Assembly (NCBI GenBank): GCA_021202575.1
Contig: JAJQCU010000246.1
Coordinates: 1 to 5,612, forward strand
DNA: 5,612 nucleotides
DNA from: Lachnospiraceae bacterium
Lineage (GTDB): Bacteria; Bacillota; Clostridia; Lachnospirales; Lachnospiraceae
Direction: 5' to 3'
The notes beneath the pieces were generated by a model. It did not search any database, was not told the DNA's origin, and saw nothing but the letters and a program-made list of their open reading frames with translations. Of the stretch, positions 1 to 5,418 are shown piece by piece. Position 1 is the stretch's first letter. The number at the start of each line of letters is the position of its first letter. A program made the translations under genes and the position numbers.

Positions 1-199
1 CCCCCATGCCGATCATAAACGCGAAGGCCTGAATCAGCGCCATCGCGGAATAGATAATCCCCACCGCCCCGGAGGCCGACGTCCCCAGCTGGCTCACAAA
101 AAACGTGTCAGCCATATTATAGATGGACGTAATCAGCATGGAGATAATCGTCGGGACCGCAAGCCTCGGGATAATCACTTCCACAGGAGAATTCAGCAT
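1..199 (-). CDS. MATE-family multidrug/cation efflux transporter, N-terminal part
   Basis: Only the first 66 codons are present; the gene continues beyond the left edge. MATE proteins are 12-helix inner-membrane antiporters that expel drugs or metabolites using Na+ or H+ gradients. The translation begins MLNSPVEVIIPRLAVPTI and continues with YNMADTFFVSQLG and an Ala/Gly/Ile/Met-rich second helix. The YNMADTFFV stretch at the end of the first helix is very characteristic of clostridial MATE transporters. The gene lies 71 bases downstream of the penicillin-binding protein on the same strand and could be cotranscribed with it. ATG at 199-197 is the only ATG, GTG or TTG in this frame after the in-frame stop at 268-266, but it has only a weak ribosome binding site (GAGCAG), and homologs usually have some residues before the MLNSPV-like segment. 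The family call is firm; the substrate is unknown and the exact start uncertain. Confidence 0.93.
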   Translation of the reverse strand, partial: MLNSPVEVIIPRLAVPTIISMLITSIYNMADTFFVSQLGTSASGAVGIIYSAMALIQAFAFMIGMG

Positions 200-269
200 C
201 TGCTCATTGCGCGCCGCGGTATCGTTTGCCTGATTCCGAAATCCCTTTCCTCTCTTTCCTGCCTTTCAC

Positions 270-2300
270 TCACTCAAACACCGACTCCTCAACTCTCTCA
301 GCCTTATTGGCCAGAAGCCAGGACATGGTATTGCGCCAGATGGACGCCGGATAGGTGCCTCCGGCCATTCCCTCCACCGTGGTGTTGTCGTCCGTTCCCA
401 CCCACACGGCGATGGTATACTGGTCTGTGAATCCGCAGAACCAGCCGTCCGCGCTGACCTGCGTGGTGCCTGTCTTGCCGGCCGCGTGGTCGGAGGAGTA
501 GGTTTCCCACTCCATGGAGCTGGCGGTTCCGTAGGTAATGGTTCCCTCCATAATCTTCGCCATCTGCGTGGCCGTATCCCTTTCAAATACCTGAACCGCC
601 TCTGTCTGGACATAAATTTCATTTCCCTCCGCGTCCAGGATGGAAAGCAGACAGTCCGGCCTGGTGTACGCCCCAAAGCAGGCAAAGGCGGAGTAAGCGC
701 CCGCCATTTCCAGCGTATTGGTGCCGTAGGTCAGTCCTCCAAGGGCGGCGGAAAGGCCGTTGTCCTCCGGGGATAAATGATTGAGGCCAAGACTGCGGAC
801 ATAAGACAGCCCCACTTCAGGTGTGATTTTATTATAAAGATAAACAGCGCAGCCGTTGTAGGAATAGGCCACAGCCCTGGCAAGAGAATAGGCCGTACCC
901 GTCATGCTGTCCACGCCATTCGTTCCCGCGTTGTAATAATCGTACGCGGTCTGAACGTCAATATTATATAAGGTAGAATCAGCGGTATAACCATTGTCCA
1001 CCGCCGGCCCGTAGACCAGAATCGGCTTGATGGCGGAGCCGGGCTGGCGGGTGGACTGGAACGCCCGGTTGATTCCGTAATTATTCTCCAGATCATACTG
1101 GCTGCGCCCGCCGCTGATGGCGATCACCTTATTGGAGGCATTGTCAATCACTGTGGCGGAGCCCTGCAGATTATAGACTCCCTCCGAGGTCAGCGTGTTG
1201 TCGAAGGAAAGCAGGCTGTCAATCTGCGTCTGCAAAATCTTCTGCACGTCCGGCTGAATGCTGGTGTAAACGCTGTATCCTCCGGTATACAGCATATCCT
1301 TTGCCTCGGAATAGGCCTCGTTGTAGGATTCCCAGTAGGAATCGTACTCCTCGTCCGTCTCAAATTCATTGCAGAACTCAAAGCCGTTCAGCTCCATCAG
1401 ATACACCGCCGCGCAGTAAATAGCGTAGCTGATGGTGTCATCGTAATCCGAATCGACGGTATTATACTGAAGAGTAATCGTAGAACGTAAAGCCTCATGG
1501 TACTCGCTCTCCGTAATATAGCCCTCCTCATACATATCCTGCAATATCAGCTTCATCCTGTCGACAGCGTTCTCAGGATAGGTCCATGGATTATAATATT
1601 CCGGCAGATTGGGGATGCTGCACAGATAGGCGATTTCCCCCAGCGACAGCTCATCCAGGCTCTTCCCCAGATAGCACCAGGCCGCGTCTGTAATACCGTA
1701 AATCCCGTTGGCAAAGCAGCACTGGTTCACATACCATTCAATGATCTGCTCCTTGCTGTACTTCTGCGTGACATAGTAAGCCATGATAATTTCCTTTGCC
1801 TTGCGGACAATCGTCTTCTCGGAGCTTAAAAAGGTCAGCTTGACCAGCTGCTGCGTAATCGTGGAGCCTCCCTGAGTAAACTCCCCTGTGGTAATGTAGG
1901 ACCAGGCCGCCCGGATAATGGCTTTCAGCTCAAAGCCCTGGTTTGTCCAGAAGGTCTTGTCCTCAACAGCCACAAAGGCGTTAATCACATCTTCGGGAAT
2001 ATCCTCATACTCCACATAATTCTGGGAGGAGCCGGCGGACAGGCTGGTCATCAGTTCGCCGTCCGCGTCATAGATATAGCTGGTCTGGTTTAAGCGGAAA
2101 TCCTCCTCTGTGGATTCCTCAACCGCGGCCTTTGCCTCCTGATAAAGCTCCCCCAGGGACGTTCCCAGAATACTCTCGGAATATTTATATAAAACAAAGG
2201 TTCCCACGGCGGCGCAGACAATCAGAACCGCAAAAACGATCATGATAAAATGCAGCAGAAATGACGTAATTTTTTTCAAAATAATTCCCAAAATGCTCAT
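270..2300 (-). CDS. Class A penicillin-binding protein (bifunctional glycosyltransferase/transpeptidase)
   Basis: A complete 676-residue PBP1A/PonA-type enzyme that polymerises lipid II into glycan strands and crosslinks the peptide stems outside the membrane. A short cytoplasmic N-terminus is followed by one membrane anchor (about residues 12-37). The GT51 glycosyltransferase domain (about 75-260) has the catalytic Glu113 in EDKTFW and the GGSTITQQLVK motif (144-154). The transpeptidase domain (about 375-660) has the nucleophile Ser422 in RQPGSAIKP (SxxK, Lys425), SYN (480-482) and KTG (609-611), so all catalytic motifs are intact. Length is ordinary for a short clostridial class A PBP without extra C-terminal domains. 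The ATG start has AGGA seven bases upstream. No convincing private promoter is visible, so expression may come from readthrough of the tRNA-Thr terminator. The MATE gene follows on the same strand. The exact paralog (PonA, PbpF or other) cannot be assigned from sequence alone. Confidence 0.98.
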   Translation of the reverse strand: MSILGIILKKITSFLLHFIMIVFAVLIVCAAVGTFVLYKYSESILGTSLGELYQEAKAAVEESTEEDFRLNQTSYIYDADGELMTSLSAGSSQNYVEYEDIPEDVINAFVAVEDKTFWTNQGFELKAIIRAAWSYITTGEFTQGGSTITQQLVKLTFLSSEKTIVRKAKEIIMAYYVTQKYSKEQIIEWYVNQCCFANGIYGITDAAWCYLGKSLDELSLGEIAYLCSIPNLPEYYNPWTYPENAVDRMKLILQDMYEEGYITESEYHEALRSTITLQYNTVDSDYDDTISYAIYCAAVYLMELNGFEFCNEFETDEEYDSYWESYNEAYSEAKDMLYTGGYSVYTSIQPDVQKILQTQIDSLLSFDNTLTSEGVYNLQGSATVIDNASNKVIAISGGRSQYDLENNYGINRAFQSTRQPGSAIKPILVYGPAVDNGYTADSTLYNIDVQTAYDYYNAGTNGVDSMTGTAYSLARAVAYSYNGCAVYLYNKITPEVGLSYVRSLGLNHLSPEDNGLSAALGGLTYGTNTLEMAGAYSAFACFGAYTRPDCLLSILDAEGNEIYVQTEAVQVFERDTATQMAKIMEGTITYGTASSMEWETYSSDHAAGKTGTTQVSADGWFCGFTDQYTIAVWVGTDDNTTVEGMAGGTYPASIWRNTMSWLLANKAERVEESVFE

Positions 2301-2340
2301 CCTGTGTTCCTGTAGTTGAATGTAAAAAAGTTCCCCAAAA

Positions 2341-2406
2341 GCAAAACAGGGAAAGCCTTATTGCGAATGCATGGCATTCAACAAAGTAAGTCTTTCCCCA
2401 TTTTGC
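2341..2406 (-). terminator. Long imperfect hairpin, probable terminator of tRNA-Thr
   Basis: On the minus strand, GCAAAATGGGGAAAG (2406-2392) pairs with CTTTCCCTGTTTTGC (2355-2341), interrupted by two mismatches. Inside it CTTA/TAAG, TTG/CAA and AATGC/GCATT continue the pairing around a CAT loop, so nearly all 66 bases fold on themselves. The stem is followed by TTTT (2340-2337) and, after seven bases, a TTTTTT run (2330s). It sits between the tRNA gene and the PBP start, where a tRNA terminator would be expected. The adjacent U-tract is short, so some readthrough into the PBP gene is plausible. Confidence 0.7.
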
Positions 2407-2423
2407 GCACTTCGGCTTTTGCA

Positions 2424-2496
2424 AGCTGCTGACGAGAATCGAACTCGTGACCTCCACATTACCAATGTGACGCTCTACCGACTGAGCCACAGCAGC
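2424..2496 (-). tRNA. tRNA-Thr (anticodon GGU)
   Basis: A full cloverleaf can be drawn on the minus strand. The acceptor stem is GCTGCTG/CAGCAGC, the D arm GCTC-AGTCGGTA-GAGC, the anticodon arm TCACA-TTGGTAA-TGTGG with anticodon GGT, the variable loop AGGTC, and the T arm ACGAG-TTCGATT-CTCGT. The discriminator base is U (position 2424). No CCA is encoded, so the tail must be added after transcription. The closing pair of the anticodon stem is a U-G wobble; all other stems pair fully. It has its own promoter immediately upstream and a hairpin terminator downstream, and lies between the PBP gene and the island. Confidence 0.97.
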
Positions 2497-2507
2497 GCTA
2501 CCGTCAT

Positions 2508-2536
2508 ATAATATCACGCAGATATTTATTTGTCAA
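2508..2536 (-). promoter_or_regulatory. Sigma-A-type promoter of tRNA-Thr
   Basis: On the minus strand a perfect -35 box TTGACA (2536-2531) is followed by a 17-base spacer and the -10 box TATTAT (2513-2508). The predicted start falls near 2501, only a few bases before the first tRNA base at 2496. Strength and position fit a stable-RNA promoter. Its intactness shows that the island boundary lies to the right of about 2537. Confidence 0.85.
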
Positions 2537-2546
2537 ATCTTTTTCA

Positions 2547-2584
2547 GGCAGAAATTCACCTTTTTTTCGGGCAGAAATTCACCT
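2547..2584. repeat. Two direct copies of a 15-bp repeat, 23-bp period
   Basis: GGCAGAAATTCACCT occurs at 2547-2561 and again, identically, at 2570-2584, separated by a T-rich spacer. It lies just outside the tRNA-Thr promoter, at the left edge of the accessory region. I saw no third copy in the window. It could be a binding-site pair, part of an element end, or a simple local duplication. Confidence 0.8.
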
Positions 2585-2632
2585 GTTGTATATCAGGTAA
2601 TTTCCGCAAATGCCGGTTAAAAATACAAAGCC

Positions 2633-2666
2633 GCTGCGCAAAGACAATTTCTGGTCTTTCCGCAGC
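2633..2666. repeat. Isolated 34-base hairpin
   Basis: GCTGCG-c-AAAGAC (2633-2645) is the inverse complement of GTCTTT-c-CGCAGC (2654-2666) around the loop AATTTCTG. That gives 12 base pairs with a single C-C mismatch. No T-run follows on the plus strand, so it is not an ordinary terminator in that direction. It immediately precedes the recognisable WYL-protein remnant and may mark a junction or an old structured element. Confidence 0.75.
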
Positions 2667-2667
2667 T

Positions 2668-2817
2668 TTCCGCGCCGAAGTTGAGGTTGCCGTCAGCCCC
2701 ACCTTCTACGCATGGCTGTCCGAATACAGCGGGCAGATAAAAATCGTAGCTCCTGATGCTGTCCGGTCTGGCTACATAGCACACTTGGAAAAACTGCTGT
2801 CTTCTGTAAAAGAATAG
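2668..2817 (+). pseudogene. 3' remnant of a probable WYL-domain transcriptional regulator
   Basis: An open frame ends at TAG 2815-2817; its last 49 residues (FRAEVEVAVSPTFYAWL followed by a KIVAPD segment and a C-terminal helix ending LLSSVKE) resemble the C-terminal (WCX) part of WYL-domain regulators. Those typically read V-x-VSPxFYxWL, then a lysine-isoleucine-proline/aspartate strand, then a closing helix. The same frame is open back to 2530, but that upstream sequence has no protein-like pattern, overlaps the hairpin and direct repeats, and has no ribosome binding site. The helix-turn-helix and WYL core are absent. WYL proteins are common regulators in mobile elements and defence islands. 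Family assignment is from remembered pattern only and is moderate; that it is only a gene tail is more secure. Confidence 0.55.
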
Positions 2818-2825
2818 CCCCAAAC

Positions 2826-2889
2826 GGCAAAACCCCGGAAACAGGGTGGTCGAATTTTTGACCACCCCGCCTCCGGGGTCGTTTTTGCC
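2826..2889 (+). terminator. Strong rho-independent terminator, probably bidirectional
   Basis: CCCCGGA (2833-2839) pairs with TCCGGGG (2872-2878) and, inside it, GGGTGGTC (2844-2851) pairs exactly with GACCACCC (2860-2867). GGCAAAA (2826-2832) and the T-run plus GCC at 2882-2889 extend the base of the stem. The flanking A-run on the left and T-run on the right let it work in both directions. It ends the WYL-remnant transcript and insulates the repressor promoter that follows directly. Confidence 0.88.
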
Positions 2890-2890
2890 C

Positions 2891-2919
2891 TTGAAATCGG
2901 GAATCGGTTGATATATAAT
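2891..2919 (+). promoter_or_regulatory. Sigma-A-type promoter of the LexA-like repressor
   Basis: The -35 box TTGAAA (2891-2896) is one base from consensus. A 17-base spacer is followed by a perfect TATAAT (2914-2919). The expected transcription start is near 2926, inside the palindrome at 2924-2949 and about 48 bases before the repressor ATG. Confidence 0.85.
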
Positions 2920-2923
2920 CTCT

Positions 2924-2949
2924 CTATTGGAATTGAACTATTCCGATAG
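2924..2949 (+). promoter_or_regulatory. Probable operator: 10-bp inverted repeat at the transcription start
   Basis: CTATTGGAAT (2924-2933), spacer TGAACT, then ATTCCGATAG (2940-2949). The two arms are inverse complements with one mismatch (a T/G position). It begins five bases after the -10 box, so a bound dimer would block initiation. This is the classic position for autorepression by the dimeric repressor encoded next. It does not look like the Gram-positive SOS box (CGAAC-N4-GTTCG), suggesting an element-specific operator. Confidence 0.7.
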
Positions 2950-2973
2950 CTTCAAAAAAAGAGGTGTTAGAAG

Positions 2974-3573
2974 ATGCGGCATAAAGATGAAAAATTGATG
3001 GAGCAGATTTTCGAGTATGTGGAACAGTTTACGGTAGATAATCTGCGCTCCCCAACTACAACTGAAATTGCAAAAGCCGTAAAGGTGGCACAGAGTACCG
3101 CCTACAAGTACCTGGTCGCCATGCGGGAAAGAGGGATGCTGTCTTACAAGGATGGTATCATCTCCACGAAAAAGACCCGCAACTTGATGCTGAACCAGAG
3201 CGTAGCTGTGGCAGGAAGTGTCTCCTGCGGCCTGCCGCAGCTTGAGGAGGAAAATATAGAAGAATATATCACCCTCCCGGCAAGCCTGATCGGGAAGGGA
3301 GAGTTTTATGTCGTACACGCAAACGGGGATTCCATGATTGGAGCCGGCATTGATGATAATGATATGGTGTTAGTCCGCAAACAGACGGACGCGAACTATG
3401 GCGATCTGGTAATCGCGTTAGTAGAAAATGAGAACACATTGAAAAGATATATGTATGACAGCAGGAAAAAATGGCCATATCTCCATCCGGAGAATCCCGA
3501 TTTTGAAGACATATATCCGGCTTCTCTGTCTATCCAGGGTGTGGCCGTCCATGTAATTAAGCGCCTGCGGTGA
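2974..3573 (+). CDS. LexA-like repressor with S24 self-cleavage domain
   Basis: A complete 199-residue protein with LexA architecture. The N-terminal winged helix-turn-helix (about residues 5-68) contains TTTEIAKAV followed by a recognition helix starting near AQSTAYKYL. The C-terminal peptidase S24 domain (about 75-199) has a scissile Ala80-Gly81 in VAVAGS, nucleophile Ser120 in NGDSM and Lys157 in ENTLKRY. The full catalytic set suggests RecA-stimulated or otherwise triggered self-cleavage. GAGGTG lies seven bases before the ATG. It has its own promoter and an overlapping palindrome, implying autorepression. A damaged ImmA/IrrE-type metallopeptidase gene follows on the same strand after 184 bases. 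Because the operator differs from an SOS box and the neighbourhood is a degraded island, it is more likely a mobile-element regulator than the host LexA. The family call is firm; its targets are unknown. Confidence 0.93.
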   Translation: MRHKDEKLMEQIFEYVEQFTVDNLRSPTTTEIAKAVKVAQSTAYKYLVAMRERGMLSYKDGIISTKKTRNLMLNQSVAVAGSVSCGLPQLEEENIEEYITLPASLIGKGEFYVVHANGDSMIGAGIDDNDMVLVRKQTDANYGDLVIALVENENTLKRYMYDSRKKWPYLHPENPDFEDIYPASLSIQGVAVHVIKRLR

Positions 3574-3679
3574 TGCCCACTCAGAACTGCAGCGCCATAG
3601 AAATTATATACATAACGATCAGCACAGAGGACAGGCGGCATTTTCAGATGCTTCGGAACAGCCTGCCCGAACAAAACTC

Positions 3680-3724
3680 CTCAACGGTTTTCGTTCCCTT
3701 TACCTGTTGAGTGATGGCTTTTTT
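3680..3724 (+). terminator. Weak candidate terminator after the repressor gene
   Basis: CTCAAC (3680-3685) pairs with GTTGAG (3706-3711) around a 20-base loop, followed seven bases later by six Ts (3719-3724). The stem is short and the T-run is not adjacent, so termination would be inefficient. It could serve as partial attenuation between the repressor and the downstream gene. Confidence 0.35.
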
Positions 3725-3735
3725 ATTACTTAAAC
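3707..3735 (+). promoter_or_regulatory. Possible weak promoter of the metallopeptidase gene
   Basis: TTGAGT (3707-3712), a 17-base spacer and TTAAAC (3730-3735) form a poor but correctly spaced sigma-A-like promoter ending about 22 bases before the ATG. Both boxes deviate from consensus, so this is tentative. Readthrough from the repressor promoter is the alternative. Confidence 0.3.
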
Positions 3736-3757
3736 AAAAAACGTGAGGAGATTTCCA

Positions 3758-5418
3758 ATGAACTACTTACCATACGACCCGGAGCCTGAATATGAGGGCT
3801 TCCCGCCCGACCTGTCAGACATATCCGTTCCGCCGGTTGACAGAAAACCATATTATCAGGACTGCCCTGATATGTGTTCCCTCGAAGACTACTTCCGGGA
3901 TCACTTCACCCATGAATACACAGCATTTTTAAAGCAAAAGCTTACAATGCGGGAGCTGCCGCTTGGACGTATCAGCCGCAACGTGCCGGAACCGGACACT
4001 ATAGTCGTGACGGACGCCAACATCACCACAATCCATTTTTCCGCGATAGACGGTGAACATATATCCATGTGGAGGCACTGGTACGCGCATACGTTTATCT
4101 CTCCGTCATTTTAGGAGAATCCCAATATACGGATACCGCCAGCCAACTCTACAAAATCAACGGGAGCATGACCCTTTGTGACGATGGCTACGAATACAGC
4201 CTGATCGAACAGGCTGGCATTTACGAATGTTGGGACGAAACCATGTACCGTCCCCTGACCCACTATCTGGTTCCCTTCTTTTACCGCGGGGAACTGGACA
4301 CGGAAGCGGAACGGATTTTACAGCGCTACTACCCGGAAGCACTCCAGAAGCCGACCTGCCTGGATAAAACACTCCTGTTGAAGCGTCTTGGGCTGGAATG
4401 CAAATATACGAAAATCACTACGGACGGCTCCATCCTCGGACAGCTCTTCCTGGAAGATACCACTATCACGGTCTACGATAAAAACAACCGCCCGAAACGG
4501 ATGTCTGTCCGTGCCAACACCATCCTGATCGACGTGGAAGCCGCCAGGGAAGCAAACGGAGGGCGCGTCAACCCGACCATCCTGCACGAATGTGTCCATT
4601 TCCTCCTGCACCGGATGTTCTACCGGATGCAGAAGATTTACCAGTCGGAAATCCGGTGCTTCTCCTGCCCTGTGGAGCTAACTGTCTCCAAAGATTCCCC
4701 GGTCTACTGGATGGAGTGGCAGGCGAACCAGATGGTGAGACGGCTTGCCATGCCAACGGAGCAGACCAAAATCAAGATCGATGAGACAATCTCGAAAAAG
4801 GAACTGAACCATCACCACAAGGACAGGCTTAAAGTGATCGAATCCGTCATCGAGGAGCTTGCGGAATTTTACTGTGTCCCGAAGCAGTCCGTTCGGCAGC
4901 GGATGATTGAACTCGGCTACCCGGAAACGCAGGGTGTCCTGAACTACTGCAACGGCGGTTATGTCCCGAATTATTGAGTAGATCCCGATGCTATCGCGCC
5001 GGGACAGACCTACACGGTCAGCCTGAACGCCGCCACGGAGGAGTATTCCCGCAATCAGTACTTCCGCAGCCGCATAGATTCCAGGAAATATGTTTATGTG
5101 GAATCCCATTTCTGCCTGAACAGCCATAAATATGTCGAGCCGGACGAGAAAACTGGGCTTCGCCTGACTGACTACGCGCGGACGCACATGAATGAATGCT
5201 GCCTTGTCTTTGACATTGGCGGTGCGCAGACGGAATACAAATACCGCAGCGACTCCCTGAAACGGGAAACGCCGTCCCTCTCCGGATGTGTCATCTTCTA
5301 CCCGGAAAAGAATAAGGTCGAAGCCGACGTACAGCAGGAATCGCCCTTAGACGCTGCCAACCGCATCTCAGCTATTATGGCTGAACTACCGGCGAGCCTC
5401 GGAGCAACCCTTGCATAA
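3758..5418 (+). pseudogene. Broken ImmA/IrrE-type (M78) zinc metallopeptidase gene
   Basis: Three collinear pieces read as one protein of at least about 550 residues. Piece 1 starts at ATG 3758 with GAGGAG seven bases upstream and reads to about 4068. A one-base loss near 4066-4070 moves the frame; uncorrected it stops at 4112-4114. Piece 2 (from 4069) carries the M78 core: HECVH at 4585-4599 and, about 40 residues on, EWQANQMVRRLAMP (Glu codon at 4714), then a C-terminal helical segment KQSVRQRMIELGY, all typical of ImmA/IrrE proteases. An in-frame TGA stands at 4975-4977. Piece 3 continues in the same frame for 146 codons (VDPDAIAPGQTYTVSL onward) and stops at TAA 5416-5418, right at the junction with galactokinase sequence, so the native C-terminus is probably missing. 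ImmA-like enzymes cleave repressors of mobile elements, and the adjacent LexA-like repressor is the obvious candidate partner. The N-terminal ~200 residues match no family I recognise. As it stands the gene cannot make the full product. Confidence 0.85.

Larger units (their letters stand above)
3574..3742 (+). other. Gene-free interval between repressor and metallopeptidase
   Basis: No plausible gene lies here. It contains an imperfect hairpin: GGACAGGC near 3630 pairs with GCCTGCCC near 3660-3668, with an inner GCAT/ATGC pair. A second weaker hairpin lies at 3680-3711. The promoter for the metallopeptidase gene probably lies at the right end. A minus-strand frame stays open through this interval and far into the repressor gene, but it has no convincing protein character. 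Confidence 0.5.

Noticed and set aside
2424..2496. tRNA-Thr as the integration site of the island
   Set aside because: Integrases normally use the 3' half of a tRNA and restore it with a duplicate. Here the island lies on the 5' (promoter) side, the 3' end is followed by host sequence, and no second copy of the tRNA 3' end is seen.
2617..2865. Minus-strand 82-codon open frame over the WYL remnant and terminator
   Set aside because: It begins inside the terminator hairpin and is antisense to the better-supported WYL-like tail.
2974..3573. The host SOS regulator LexA itself
   Set aside because: The upstream palindrome is not an SOS box and the gene lies in a degraded island beside an M78 pseudogene, so an element-encoded LexA-like repressor fits better, though this is not proven.
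3396..3674. Minus-strand 92-codon open frame across the repressor 3' end and the spacer
   Set aside because: It overlaps most of the repressor's catalytic domain in antisense, has no clear ribosome binding site or domain, and looks like a shadow of coding sequence.
4057..4072. Programmed ribosomal frameshift in the metallopeptidase gene
   Set aside because: There is no slippery heptamer in the overlap (ATATCCATGTGG) and no clear stimulatory structure, and the same gene also carries an internal stop and a truncated end, so mutation is the simpler explanation.
4975..4977. TGA read as selenocysteine or tryptophan
   Set aside because: The downstream sequence shows no obvious SECIS-like hairpin, the TGA of the PBP and repressor genes acts as a normal stop, and the gene is already frameshifted.
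4069..4977. A separate, intact 302-codon metallopeptidase gene starting at GTG 4069
   Set aside because: No ribosome binding site precedes the GTG, and the upstream frame from 3758 with a strong ribosome binding site is collinear with it. The coding pattern also continues in frame past the stop.
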